DNA of 64,000 nt from an uncultured Alphaproteobacteria bacterium (GCA_902826245.1 CADEEA010000004.1:30728-94727); one strand, 5' to 3'; shown: positions 7,886-16,368, numbered from the stretch's first letter. Numbers and translations are program-made. Notes: a model not told the origin generated them from the sequence alone.

Positions 7886-8379
7886 CAATGCCCCTCCCCA
7901 GGACGTTCGAGCACACCGCGCTCACCGTATCCCGCCAGCGCCATTGCGCCGATGCCGAGCACCAAAAACAAAGGCGCAAACCAGAGTGCGGTGGCCTTGA
8001 GGTCAAAAGCCGGGCCCATCTCCGAGACGGGTGCGTCTATGAGTACGGCCCATATCAAAACAGCGGCTGCGCAGCATCCAAGCGCAAGACTCAGCCACGG
8101 CCCGCGCGCCCTAGCTTTGGCCGCACGCTTGCTCAACACGGTCGAGCCGATCAGCAGGAGCGGCGCCCACGCCGCCGCATATAGTGCAAATTCAGTCGCC
8201 GAAGCCGCTTGGCCCAGCATAAGTACAACTGCAGTCCCTGCTGCTCCCGCCGCGGCCAAACACAAACAAGCGACGAACAGGGAGCGCGAAAGAAGCGCCA
8301 CAACACTCGCCGTCAGAACCGCTACGAGCAACAGAAGCGCGAGCCATGGCGTCATTGTTTGGATTAAGGGAGCGCTCAT
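7885..8379 (-). CDS. DUF4040/MbhD-like membrane subunit (MrpA C-terminal domain equivalent)
   Basis: A 164-residue hydrophobic protein with five or six helices. The segment GQAASATEFALYAAAWAPLLL matches the D-x-A-x-T-E-A-x-L-G-A core of DUF4040/NuoJ-like domains, with the Asp replaced by Ser. A later pair of helices (WLSLALGCCAAAVLIW and ALWFAPLFLVLGIG) resembles MbhE. In canonical Mrp operons these parts form the C-terminus of MrpA; here they are a separate gene. ATGA overlaps on both sides show tight co-translation. Confidence 0.75.
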   Translation of the reverse strand: MSAPLIQTMTPWLALLLLVAVLTASVVALLSRSLFVACLCLAAAGAAGTAVVLMLGQAASATEFALYAAAWAPLLLIGSTVLSKRAAKARARGPWLSLALGCCAAAVLIWAVLIDAPVSEMGPAFDLKATALWFAPLFLVLGIGAMALAGYGERGVLERPGEGH

Positions 8380-8747
8380 GAGGCGCCTCGCTGCCGTACG
8401 TCTGAGTGCGCACCGGGGCGCGGCGCCTTGTAAGGTCCCGCGAGCGGCGCCAATCCACCTGCATGCGCGGCGTTGGCAACGACCTGCGATCGCACCTGCC
8501 CGGCGAACGCCACGAGCGCCGCGAGCAGGAGTAAGCGGGCGGCGACTTCCCAGCTTTGCGCGATCGCGGCCAAGCCCAACAGCATTATCGCTGCACCAAT
8601 GGATTCAGTTCCCGCAGCATGCAACCGCGTGTAGACATCGGGAAAGCGCAGAATCCCAATGACGCCGCTGACTACAAACGCCAACCCGATCACAACCGCG
8701 ACGCCCCCGACGCCCATCCGCACGATCTCAAGCGACCACTCCATCAT
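8376..8747 (-). CDS. mrpG: Mrp antiporter subunit G (MnhG/PhaG)
   Basis: A 123-residue protein with three helices and the diagnostic GVIGILRFPDVYTRLHAAG motif between helices 1 and 2 (family: G-x-x-R-L-P-D-x-Y-T-R-x-H-A). The C-terminal 25 residues are hydrophilic. Two ATG codons (8747, 8744) overlap the mrpF stop. A longer reading frame upstream is just the mrpF region in another frame. MrpG is a required small subunit of Mrp complexes. Confidence 0.93.
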   Translation of the reverse strand: MMEWSLEIVRMGVGGVAVVIGLAFVVSGVIGILRFPDVYTRLHAAGTESIGAAIMLLGLAAIAQSWEVAARLLLLAALVAFAGQVRSQVVANAAHAGGLAPLAGPYKAPRPGAHSDVRQRGAS

Positions 8748-9031
8748 CGCCCTCCTTGCGTACGCGCCAAGGGCGCCTGCAAATTGCCGAAGCGGAACAC
8801 CTTCAAGATCGCGACATTGACGACATAGCTCGAGAGCACCAGCGCAAAAGCGGCGTCGAGCCAAGCTGACGAAGCGCCCGCGGCCGCCGCCGCGGCGCAG
8901 ACCAACACGACTTTCTCCACTATGGAATAGACGGCGACCGCCCGATCCTGCAGCGTCGGACCTGCGATTGCGCGCACGCCGGCAAGCAAGAGCGCGGTCA
9001 GCGCGCCGAGCATCACAGCCAACGCGATCAT
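8744..9031 (-). CDS. mrpF: Mrp antiporter subunit F (MnhF/PhaF)
   Basis: A 95-residue, three-helix protein with the family signature LLAGVRAIAGPTLQDRAVAV (consensus R-x-x-x-G-P-x-x-x-D-R-x-x-A) at the end of helix 1. The order E-F-G is the same as in all characterised mrp operons. It overlaps mrpE by four bases and mrpG by about three. Mutational work on the family ties MrpF to ion transport or assembly of the complex. Confidence 0.92.
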   Translation of the reverse strand: MIALAVMLGALTALLLAGVRAIAGPTLQDRAVAVYSIVEKVVLVCAAAAAAGASSAWLDAAFALVLSSYVVNVAILKVFRFGNLQAPLARTQGGR

Positions 9032-9486
9032 CTGGCTAGCCCCTCGCTGAATTGCATGCGTGCTTCGAGCGCCGCGAGCGCGTCAGCCTCCATTACATCT
9101 TCGTTGAGCACATGCACGAGGAGCCCGTCGGCGTCCGTCTCGACAACATTGGCGCCGGGCGCCGCGCTGATCATGCCGGCGAGTGCGGCAAGCGCGCTCG
9201 GATCGCGCAACCGCGTGCGCAGGCGCACGAGTGCAGGTTTTAGCGCGACATCGCCAGCGAGCGCTGCGCGCGCTGTTGCGATCGCCCCCCCGAGATTGGC
9301 GCCGAGCCGCCGCAACAATAGCGGCGCCATCGCAGGCAAGCGCAGGGGTGCGGGCGTTACCCCCCCGAGCCAAATCGAGGCCGCCAGCCCACCGCCCGCG
9401 GAGGCCAGAATTATCCACAATTGCCCGGGCGCCAACAGCGCCGCTACAAGCGCCAAGCCGATGAACATCGCTGCGGCGTGGAGCAT
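9028..9486 (-). CDS. mrpE: Mrp antiporter subunit E (MnhE)
   Basis: First gene of the ten-gene Mrp-like operon. The 152-residue protein has two N-terminal helices, then a cytoplasmic domain with the MnhE pattern KPALVRLRTRLRDPSALAAL and GANVVETDADGLLVHVL. The family consensus there includes T-P-G-T followed by V-h-V-h. It lies 84 bases downstream of the DUF2336 gene on the same strand, so it could be read from its own promoter or by read-through. No clear -35/-10 pair stands out in that gap. Confidence 0.9.
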   Translation of the reverse strand: MLHAAAMFIGLALVAALLAPGQLWIILASAGGGLAASIWLGGVTPAPLRLPAMAPLLLRRLGANLGGAIATARAALAGDVALKPALVRLRTRLRDPSALAALAGMISAAPGANVVETDADGLLVHVLNEDVMEADALAALEARMQFSEGLAR

Positions 9487-9570
9487 GGAATCGCCTCTCC
9501 CCGCGCCGATGGCGCGCCGACCCGGCTTAGCCCCAGAGGCGCGGATTCGCCAAGCCGATTAGACGTCCAA

Positions 9571-10785
9571 CTACATATTTCGTTGGAACAACAAAATGGC
9601 GTTCCGCCGGGCTTGCGTGTGGTTTTCGTCACTGTCGTTTTCATCGGCGAACGCGCCAGAGTCAGCGGTGAACGACCAGTTCCAATAGCGCAGGACCGTC
9701 TGCGCCTTCACTGTAGCGAGGGTGTCGTAAACGAACACGGTCCGCCCAAGTGCGTTGTCGAGCGTCGCGGGATCGCCGCTCGGGCGGCGCAACGCACGCC
9801 ATAGCATGAGCAGGTGCTGCCTCTTCAGGCCCGTCGCCTTGCAGAGCACGCCAATCGCCTCCCCGCCGGGATCTGAGAATATTTGCGCCGCAGTCGCCGG
9901 GCGCACCCCCGCCAGGTGCCCGATCTCGTCGAGAAGCGCTCGATCCGCACCGCGCTCAACGCCCACCGCAATAGCGTTTTCCAAGGAACCAAACGGGCTG
10001 CGCTGTGCGGCGGCTCGGTTGCGCTGGCGCCGTTCAATGGTCTGGAGCGCTTTGCGGACGTCTGCGTCGGCCCATCCCTCGGCCGCGGCCAGCGCGAACA
10101 CGTCTCCAAGCTCCCCCAGGAGCGCTGCACGGTCCGCGGCGAAGCGACGGATGATCTGGACCCGAACGTCGAAGCCGACCCACCAGAACATAATCAGGGC
10201 CTGGGTCGGCTTGATTTCCGGTCGCAGCACGAGCAATGGCGCAAGATGCGCCGCTTGCCGTGTTTTGGCGACGATGAGCTCAACGCCCTGCACCGAGAAA
10301 CGCGCGAGATTGTTGCGCAGCAAGGCTTCAATGACGGCGACATCGTTGGTCTGGCAAAGCGCATCGGTCACCGCCTCGTTCAAGCCGCGCCGACGTGCGA
10401 TCGCCAACCAGTGCTGCGCGACGCCCGCGCGAACCGTGGCGATGAGATCGGAATCATCGAGCCCAACGCCGTGTTCGAGCAAGTCGCGGGCGACCTGGAA
10501 GTCGTCGCGAGCGAGGTAGCGCAGCAACGCCTTGGGCGCTTCATGAACGCGGACCAGTCCTTGCGCGCAGCGACTGCGAACCTCGACGCTGGCGGTGCGC
10601 AATAACCCCAACAGAATATCGGCCGCCAATTGGCGTTCGTGCTGCGGCATCCGATTTTCCGGCCACGAAACGACTTCGCAAAGCCGGCGCAACAACGCCG
10701 CGCGCGCCTGCGGATCCTGCCGTCTGGTCAGGTCGAGGGGAATTTCGGCCGCAGGCGCTTGGCGAATCTGATTCGAGTTGGGCAT
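9571..10785 (-). CDS. DUF2336 domain-containing protein
   Basis: A cytoplasmic, helix-rich protein of about 404 residues without signal peptide or membrane segments. It shows HEAT-like helical pairs typical of DUF2336: VRSRCAQGLVRVHEAPKALL, VARDLLEHGVGLDDSDLI and AVTDALCQTNDVAVIEALLRN. DUF2336 proteins are nearly confined to Alphaproteobacteria and no biochemical function is established. Some occur near motility or signalling genes, but neither is adjacent here. The ATG at 10785 was preferred to a GTG five codons upstream. It is divergent from the MFS gene. Confidence 0.8.
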   Translation of the reverse strand: MPNSNQIRQAPAAEIPLDLTRRQDPQARAALLRRLCEVVSWPENRMPQHERQLAADILLGLLRTASVEVRSRCAQGLVRVHEAPKALLRYLARDDFQVARDLLEHGVGLDDSDLIATVRAGVAQHWLAIARRRGLNEAVTDALCQTNDVAVIEALLRNNLARFSVQGVELIVAKTRQAAHLAPLLVLRPEIKPTQALIMFWWVGFDVRVQIIRRFAADRAALLGELGDVFALAAAEGWADADVRKALQTIERRQRNRAAAQRSPFGSLENAIAVGVERGADRALLDEIGHLAGVRPATAAQIFSDPGGEAIGVLCKATGLKRQHLLMLWRALRRPSGDPATLDNALGRTVFVYDTLATVKAQTVLRYWNWSFTADSGAFADENDSDENHTQARRNAILLFQRNM

Positions 10786-10843
10786 TCTCGGACAGCTCAC
10801 CAGTTCAGCGTTAAGCCCCCGTCAACAAGCGCTGGACGCCACG

Positions 10844-12127
10844 ATGCGACAAGCCTTATCTGCGGCGATGCCAGCTTCTGAGCGCCCCCCGATCGTGCGT
10901 GAACTCCACGTCTATTACGCCTTGGTGGGGCTCTATTTTTTTGCGTTCGGCATGCAATTTGTGTTGTTTCCCTCGCTGGCGGCGTTTGTGCTCAACAGTA
11001 CGCCGGCGGGCGTTGGGATGGCGCAATCGGCGCTTACCGCGCCGATGTTTTGCTTGCTGCTGTTCGGCGGCCTGTTGGCCGAACGCGCCCGTGCAGGAAC
11101 AACGCTTGCGCGGCTGCACTTGATGTTCGCGGCGGCGTCGGCGGCGCTAGCCGCGATGATCGCGTACGGCAAACTCGACTACGCAGCGCTCATCGCCTAC
11201 GCGATCGTCGTCGGCGCCTGCGCAGCGTTTCTGATGCCGGTGCGAGACGCAGCGCTTAACGGCGTTATCGCCAGGGAAGCAGCACGCGGGCGCCACACGC
11301 CCATAGCAACAGCAGCCGCGGTAACGACAGCGGTGCAGATAGGCGCGCAGATCGCCGGCATAGTGACGGCGCGCTTTGCGGGCCACGCACCTGCGCCTTT
11401 CGTTCTATTGCAGGGAATTGTCCTCGCGGTTGGCGCCTTTGTTGCGCTTGCGCTCACTGCGCCCAAACCCACCGGACACGAGCGTTCGCTCTCCGGTGCG
11501 CTGCGCGATCTCCGCGACGGCCTCGCCTATTCGTTCGGCAATCCGATCATCTCGCCCATGCTGGTGTCGGCGGCCTATGTCGGCGTTTTCGTGATTGGCG
11601 CCTTTCAGGTGCTGTTTCCGCTGATTATTCGCGACGAATACGGCGGCGACGCCATCATACAGGGGGGCCGCCTGGGCGATTTGTTGGCGGCGTTCTGGGG
11701 CGCGTCTTTTGTATCGGCGGTTGTCTTAAGTCGAACCAAGCCGCTGCTGCGGCCCGGGCGCGCACTCATCGCCTCGCATCTTGTCAGCGCCTGCGCATTG
11801 GCAAGCTTCTCAATGCCCAAGCCGTTCTGGCTATTCGCATTGATCGTCGCCTGCTGGGGACTGGCGGCAGGCGTCGCCATCTCCACCAGCCGCGCGATTG
11901 TCCAGGGCGCCGTCGAGCCGCGTTACCTGGGGCGCGTGCTGTCGGTCTATTCGATGGGCTTCATGGGCGGCGCCCCGCTGGGCTCACTTGTTGTGGGCCT
12001 CGCGGCTGGCCGCCTCGGGCCCCATGGCGCAGCGTTTATTCCCGCTATTGGACTGGGCGCCGCGGCCGTTTTACTCGCGCTATCCACGCCACTGTGGCGA
12101 TTTTCGGCAACGACAGACCGCGCCTAG
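10844..12127 (+). CDS. MFS transporter
   Basis: A polytopic protein of roughly 427 residues with about 12 helices in the major facilitator arrangement. Loop 2-3 carries FGGLLAERARAGTTLARLH, a form of the G-x-L-a-D-R-x-G-R motif. The second half repeats the pattern with YLGRVLSVYSMGFMGGAPLGSL. The substrate cannot be read from the sequence. Start uncertain: in-frame ATGs lie at 10844 and 10868, and an upstream one at 10778 overlaps the divergent DUF2336 gene. The stop overlaps the convergent gene by four bases. Confidence 0.85.
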   Translation: MRQALSAAMPASERPPIVRELHVYYALVGLYFFAFGMQFVLFPSLAAFVLNSTPAGVGMAQSALTAPMFCLLLFGGLLAERARAGTTLARLHLMFAAASAALAAMIAYGKLDYAALIAYAIVVGACAAFLMPVRDAALNGVIAREAARGRHTPIATAAAVTTAVQIGAQIAGIVTARFAGHAPAPFVLLQGIVLAVGAFVALALTAPKPTGHERSLSGALRDLRDGLAYSFGNPIISPMLVSAAYVGVFVIGAFQVLFPLIIRDEYGGDAIIQGGRLGDLLAAFWGASFVSAVVLSRTKPLLRPGRALIASHLVSACALASFSMPKPFWLFALIVACWGLAAGVAISTSRAIVQGAVEPRYLGRVLSVYSMGFMGGAPLGSLVVGLAAGRLGPHGAAFIPAIGLGAAAVLLALSTPLWRFSATTDRA

Positions 12128-12513
12128 TTTGACGAACGCAACGTGTTGCCGCCCCGGCGCCCGTTGAATTCAGCAACTTCAGCCACCCATGCGGTGTTCG
12201 TATCCACAAGACGGCGGTCCGCTTGGTTCCAGGCCTCAACGAGAGCCGCAAGCTGTGCCTGCAGCGCCGTGATATCGGCCCGACACGCTGCTTTCTTGGC
12301 TACAGTCGAAGTCTGCCAGGCGCCGTAAGCCTCCGTGCCATGCATCATGTCGGCTCGATTTGCGGAGGCGCCGTCCGGAAGCGTTGGGGCAGCGGGAAAA
12401 TCCGCGCAATTCGCCGTCAGCGCTGGTGCAGCCTGCGCCTCACCGGCGCTTTGCGCCGCCGCCGGCATAGCAAACATCAACGAAGCCGCAGCGATCCCTA
12501 GTAAGACCTTCAT
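12124..12513 (-). CDS. Secreted hypothetical protein with coiled-coil C-terminus
   Basis: A 129-residue protein with a clear Sec signal peptide (MKVLLGIAAASLMFAMPAAAQ, cleavage predicted after AQ near residue 21). An Ala/Pro linker follows, then a helical region (ADITALQAQLAALVEAWNQA) suggestive of a short coiled coil. Two cysteines (in TANCADF and KAACRAD) may pair in the periplasm. The ATG was chosen because it starts the signal peptide exactly; the frame extends nine codons further. No known family recognised. Convergent with the MFS gene. Confidence 0.7.
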   Translation of the reverse strand: MKVLLGIAAASLMFAMPAAAQSAGEAQAAPALTANCADFPAAPTLPDGASANRADMMHGTEAYGAWQTSTVAKKAACRADITALQAQLAALVEAWNQADRRLVDTNTAWVAEVAEFNGRRGGNTLRSSN

Positions 12514-12633
12514 TTGTCTCAAAACTCCAAGCTCTGACACATCCCTCGCTCCGGTATGTGCTGTAAAAACGAGACCAAAATGCGGTGCGGGGCCGCCCGC
12601 GTCAACTCTTCGGCGCCCCTTGCGTTGTCGGCC

Positions 12634-13233
12634 CTAACCGGGCGCACGTAGGGTGAACGGGATGCGCATTCGGTAGCGGCCCTCCACCGGCTGGCCATCG
12701 CGGGTTGCCGGCGCCATGCGGTAGGCCTCGCTCATGCGTCGGGCGGCAGCCCCGAAACCCCAATTGGCCGGGGTCTCCGACACCACTGCACACTGCAACG
12801 CGCCAATTGTGGTGACAGCACAATCCAGCAACACGCTTCCCTCTACCCCGGCCTCGCGCGCCCGCGTCGGATAATAACGATCCAAACCCCGCGGCCGCTG
12901 CAGCCAGTGCGGTTCGCTGATCGAAATTGGTTGCGTTGAAAGAACCTCGCCAATCGAACTCGGCGCCGACGGCTGGGCCTCCTCCGGCGCGCTCGGCTCT
13001 GGCGTCACGGGGATCGCCTCATCCGTCGCGCGCTTGGCAGGCCGCTGGCGCGGCGCTTCAGCTGGCGCCGGCGGGGGCGCAATTTCGGCCACAAAGATCG
13101 GCGGAGACCCGTCGAGCGCCGGGCCCGCCAGTCGGACGGCGTAGGAAATCGTCAACGCTGCGATGATCGCAGCGCCGGTCATGAGCGCTGATGCGGCGAG
13201 CGAAGCGCTCCTCACTTGTACAATACTGGCCAT
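12634..13233 (-). CDS. TonB family energy transducer, paralogue 1 (most distal)
   Basis: A 199-residue protein with one N-terminal membrane helix (about 13-37), a Pro/Ala/Glu periplasmic linker and a C-terminal TonB-like domain (RYYPTRAREAGVEGSVLLDC to YRMRIPFTLR). TonB passes energy from the ExbB/ExbD motor to outer-membrane receptors. Last gene of the exb/ton operon, 113 bases after the previous tonB-like gene. Its CTD keeps the P-x-x-A-x-x-x-x-x-x-G pattern and a Cys pair (DCAV and QCAV) shared with the middle paralogue. Such Cys pairs could form a disulfide. Confidence 0.85.
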   Translation of the reverse strand: MASIVQVRSASLAASALMTGAAIIAALTISYAVRLAGPALDGSPPIFVAEIAPPPAPAEAPRQRPAKRATDEAIPVTPEPSAPEEAQPSAPSSIGEVLSTQPISISEPHWLQRPRGLDRYYPTRAREAGVEGSVLLDCAVTTIGALQCAVVSETPANWGFGAAARRMSEAYRMAPATRDGQPVEGRYRMRIPFTLRAPG

Positions 13234-13346
13234 CTCTGGTTCCTCCGGCGTGTCGAGCGAAGCGCACCGCGCCGACGGATCGTCTCATCGCTCCCGGTGC
13301 GCCGCCATTCACACACGCGCGAGGTCGATCACGCTTGCGGCATCGC

Positions 13347-13901
13347 TCAACGTGTGCGGAACGGGATGCGCATGCGGTAGTGGCCGCGTGCTGGTGCGCC
13401 GTTCTGCGTCGGCGGCGCCATGACATGCTCGCAGGCGAGCGCCAACGCTGCGTCGCCGAAACCCCAGTCCGGCGGTGATTCCGATACGATCGTGCAATCC
13501 AGCTTGCCATCGACGGCCACGGCGCAATCGAGCAGCACCTCCCCCGCTATACCCGCCGCGAAAGCCGCCGGCGGGTAGCGGCGCTCGGGATGCCGCGGGC
13601 GTGCAAGCCAGATCGGGGAGGTGATTTCGACGACCGGCGGCGGCGTAGCCATTATTTCAGGAGCCGCGTCCGTGTCGGGGAGCACGGCGGTTGGTGGATT
13701 CGGCTGCGCGCGGGGACGCGTTTGCTGGGCCTCCTTCGGAGACGGCTCAGCGCTGACGGCAACCACTGTCGGGCTCGCCGACCTAGGCCAATTCGCCTGC
13801 GTCCTTGCGAATAAGGCACCCAACGCGGCGGCGGCCACAATGAACGCCGCCGCCAACCGCGAGATCACGCGAACGAAGCCAATCCTCCGCACGACCACCA
13901 C
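13347..13901 (-). CDS. TonB family energy transducer, paralogue 2
   Basis: A 184-residue protein with an N-terminal membrane helix (IGFVRVISRLAAAFIVAAAA), a short Pro/Ala linker and a TonB C-terminal domain (RRYPPAAFAAGIAGEVLLDC to HYRMRIPFRTR). The linker is much shorter and less proline-rich than in the first paralogue and may not span a full periplasm in extended form. Cysteines in LDCAV and DCTIV match those of the other two paralogues, supporting tandem duplication. It begins about 20 bases after the stop of the upstream tonB-like gene. Confidence 0.85.
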   Translation of the reverse strand: MVVVRRIGFVRVISRLAAAFIVAAAALGALFARTQANWPRSASPTVVAVSAEPSPKEAQQTRPRAQPNPPTAVLPDTDAAPEIMATPPPVVEITSPIWLARPRHPERRYPPAAFAAGIAGEVLLDCAVAVDGKLDCTIVSESPPDWGFGDAALALACEHVMAPPTQNGAPARGHYRMRIPFRTR

Positions 13902-13922
13902 TGAAACGAAGCCAGGCCCCGC

Positions 13923-14513
13923 TTATTCGCCCACCCGGAACGGAATCCGCAGGGAATAACGCCCGCCCGCTGTCGGTTGGCCATTCACGGTCTGCGGGTT
14001 CATGCGGAACTGACGCGAAATCCGCACAGCAGCTTCACCGAAGCCCATGTTCGCCGGCTCCTCAGACCTGACGGAACAGGTGAGGCGTCCCTCGGCGTCC
14101 ACCGTGCAATCAAGCGAAACCGCGCCTTCGATCTCCCGCTCGAGCGCGCGCGGCGGATAGAAGCGCGCGTAATCGGCCCCGTTCGGGCGCCTCGCCCAAG
14201 AAGGATTAGTGATGACGGACGGCGGCGGCGGCGGCGGCACCTCGCGCGTCACCGGCTCTTCGTAAGCTACCGCAGGCACGTCGATAACCGGAGGCGGCAC
14301 GCTCTGCGGCGGCGGCGGCGGAGGCTGGTTTGGCGGCGGCGGCGGCGGAGGCGGCGGAGGCGGCTCGGGCTTATCCTCGATTTCCGCTTTGACCACTTCG
14401 GTGTCTGACAACATCTCCATCACGACGCTGAACTTGCCCGTGATCGCCAGATAAATCAGGCCGAAGCAAATTATTGCCGCCAGACCGAAGGAAATAAGAC
14501 GAAGGCGAACCAT
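13923..14513 (-). CDS. tonB: TonB family energy transducer, paralogue 3 (proline-rich, first after exbD)
   Basis: A 196-residue protein with an N-terminal helix (LISFGLAAIICFGLIYLAIT) and a linker containing runs of ten and six prolines (about residues 51-70). It ends in a TonB domain (ARFYPPRALEREIEGAV to RYSLRIPFRV). The polyproline stretch is encoded by GGC/GCC-type triplets that look like simple sequence on the opposite strand but are coding. It lies four bases after the second exbD, so this is the TonB most tightly coupled to the motor. It is the likely ancestral member of the three. Confidence 0.9.
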   Translation of the reverse strand: MVRLRLISFGLAAIICFGLIYLAITGKFSVVMEMLSDTEVVKAEIEDKPEPPPPPPPPPPPNQPPPPPPQSVPPPVIDVPAVAYEEPVTREVPPPPPPSVITNPSWARRPNGADYARFYPPRALEREIEGAVSLDCTVDAEGRLTCSVRSEEPANMGFGEAAVRISRQFRMNPQTVNGQPTAGGRYSLRIPFRVGE

Positions 14514-14517
14514 CTTG

Positions 14518-14985
14518 TTATCCTTCGATTGCGCGTTCGGAGAAGATGCCGACCTTGAGGAAGCCAGCTTCCTGCAGGCGGCTCATCGCGTCGATGACAT
14601 TGCCGTAGGCGGTGGTCTGATCCGCCTTAACCGTTATCCGCGCCTCAGTGTAAAGGCTCGCCAGATCATCGCGCAGCGCTTCGTTATTGAAGAACGCGTG
14701 GTCAAGCACCTTGTCCCCCAATTGCGACATCGCAACCGGCTCCGCATCGACATAAACGACCAAACCCTGGCCGGGCTGTTCGCGCAACCAGACGATCGTC
14801 GGCTTTTGACCCGGGGGCGGCGGTGATTGTATGGGATTTGGAGGGGGCAAATCGACCCGGACGTCCACAGTGGGGATCGGCGCCGTCACCATAAAGATGA
14901 TCAGCAGCACCAACAGAATGTCGATAAACGGGATGACGTTTGGCTCGGAAATCGTGCCGCCCGACGAGGAGGTTTTGCCAGCCAT
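14518..14985 (-). CDS. exbD: Biopolymer transport protein ExbD, second copy
   Basis: A 155-residue inner-membrane protein: short cytoplasmic N-terminus, one helix, periplasmic domain. The helix begins with NVIPFIDILLVLLIIFMVTA and contains the proton-carrying Asp of the ExbD/TolR family. The periplasmic domain ends with a helix rich in Gln/Glu typical for the fold. Its start lies three bases after the first exbD stop. Two different ExbDs in one operon are usual for Caulobacterales TonB systems and probably form a mixed dimer inside the ExbB pentamer. Confidence 0.93.
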   Translation of the reverse strand: MAGKTSSSGGTISEPNVIPFIDILLVLLIIFMVTAPIPTVDVRVDLPPPNPIQSPPPPGQKPTIVWLREQPGQGLVVYVDAEPVAMSQLGDKVLDHAFFNNEALRDDLASLYTEARITVKADQTTAYGNVIDAMSRLQEAGFLKVGIFSERAIEG

Positions 14986-14988
14986 TGT

Positions 14989-15483
14989 CTATCTCCGATC
15001 TTCGGCGACAAGCGCGAGATGGACGAAGCCGTATGACTGCAGCTGGTTCATTGCTCTGATGATGTTGCGGTACTGAGTGTCGCCCTCGCCGCGCACATAG
15101 ATGCGGCAGGCGTCGTTGCTAGTCGTTTGGGTGACCAAGCAATCCTCGATCAGGTCAAGCCCCGGCGAGTTCTTCTCCCATTCCTCCTTGGTGCGCTCAC
15201 CAAGTTCCTCAATCGGCACATTCTCGTTCATGACATAATACAGCGCTTCGCCATTTTTCTCTTGGACGGAAATCCAAGTCGGGCGCGGCGGGCGACGCGA
15301 CGCATCGATCCGCGCATCCGGCATGTCTACTTCGATATCCACCGACGAGATCGGCGCCGCGATCATAAAGATAATCACCAGCACCAACATGATGTCGATG
15401 AACGGGATCACATTAGGATCGGAGTTCACACCAAGGCGTCCGCGTTTACCGCCGCCGCCTGGAGCCGCTAACTTACCCGCCAT
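14989..15483 (-). CDS. exbD: Biopolymer transport protein ExbD, first copy
   Basis: A 164-residue ExbD/TolR protein with a Gly-rich N-terminus (APGGGGKRGRLG). Its membrane helix NVIPFIDIMLVLVIIFMIAA holds the conserved Asp. The periplasmic domain contains three cysteines (EDCLV, DACRI and none in the helix) that the downstream copy lacks, so the two ExbDs are not interchangeable repeats. It follows exbB by 30 bases. It uses proton flow to drive TonB together with ExbB. Confidence 0.93.
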   Translation of the reverse strand: MAGKLAAPGGGGKRGRLGVNSDPNVIPFIDIMLVLVIIFMIAAPISSVDIEVDMPDARIDASRRPPRPTWISVQEKNGEALYYVMNENVPIEELGERTKEEWEKNSPGLDLIEDCLVTQTTSNDACRIYVRGEGDTQYRNIIRAMNQLQSYGFVHLALVAEDRR

Positions 15484-15513
15484 CGGGCTTTCCTCCGATA
15501 ATTACTAAGCAAA

Positions 15514-16368
15514 TCAGCCGGCGCGACGATCCATGTCACGCGAGACAAGAGAGATGAATTCCGACGCGAAGTCATCGAGCTTGCTGGCCTGCTTGGAGAT
15601 TTGCTTGGCGGCGAAATTGTAGATCAGCACCGCTGGGATAGCAGCAGCGAGACCCGCCGCGGTCGCCAAAAGCGCGCCGCCGATCGGACCGGCGACAACC
15701 GCCAAAGATGTAGACTGGGACACCTGAATCTTGGCGAACGCCATCATGATCCCCCACACCGTGCCGAACAGGCCGATAAACGGAGCGTTCGCGCCGATTG
15801 AGGCGAGGAAGGTCATGCTCGAGCCGAGGTCTTCCAGATGGTCGTTCTGGCGCGTCGACATCGCCGATGCGACACGCTGCATGGTGTGGTCGCGGGCGTC
15901 GCGCATGGTGTAGAGGCCCAAATCCTGGGTGCGGCGCACTTCAGCCATGCCGGCGTCGAACATCGACTTGATGCCTGAAGCGGGTTGCTTGCGGATGATC
16001 GCTTCGGCTTCTTCTACCGAATTCGCCTTACGGAAGGCGGCGAGGAAGTCGCGCGTCTGGCCGCTGGCGCGGCGCATGACGTAAACTTTTTCGAACAGCA
16101 ACGCGATCGCGTAGACGGCGCACAGCGCCAAGATCAGCATGACGACGATTTCAAGCGTCTCGAGCTGCTGGACCAGCCGCCAAAGGCTGACCTCTTGGCG
16201 GCCCGCAGCCTCGGCCCCGGCCTTTGCCGATTCCTCGCGCGCAGCTTCGATCGCCGCTTGTGAGTGCTCCGGCGCTGTTCCGGTAGCCGCCTGGCCTGAC
16301 GCGCCTGACGCGCCTGTCGCCGCACCCGATTGCTGCGCCAACATGAGCAGCGAATTGATCAACGTCAT
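15514..16368 (-). CDS. exbB: MotA/TolQ/ExbB proton channel family protein
   Basis: A 284-residue protein with an N-terminal hydrophobic/Ala-Gln-rich periplasmic extension (about 75 residues), then a membrane helix ([20 protein letters not shown]), a cytoplasmic domain, and two closing helices. The closing region includes [20 protein letters not shown] and [20 protein letters not shown], the TolQ/ExbB channel signature. The extension is seen in proteobacterial ExbBs of the longer type. First gene of a six-gene operon. The 352-base gap upstream is shared with divergent bolA and carries a hairpin. Confidence 0.93.
   Translation of the reverse strand: MTLINSLLMLAQQSGAATGASGASGQAATGTAPEHSQAAIEAAREESAKAGAEAAGRQEVSLWRLVQQLETLEIVVMLILALCAVYAIALLFEKVYVMRRASGQTRDFLAAFRKANSVEEAEAIIRKQPASGIKSMFDAGMAEVRRTQDLGLYTMRDARDHTMQRVASAMSTRQNDHLEDLGSSMTFLASIGANAPFIGLFGTVWGIMMAFAKIQVSQSTSLAVVAGPIGGALLATAAGLAAAIPAVLIYNFAAKQISKQASKLDDFASEFISLVSRDMDRRAG

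Noticed and set aside
14210..14370. GGC/GGCGGC-rich simple repeat
   Set aside because: It is the coding sequence for the polyproline linker of the first TonB-like gene, not a free microsatellite.
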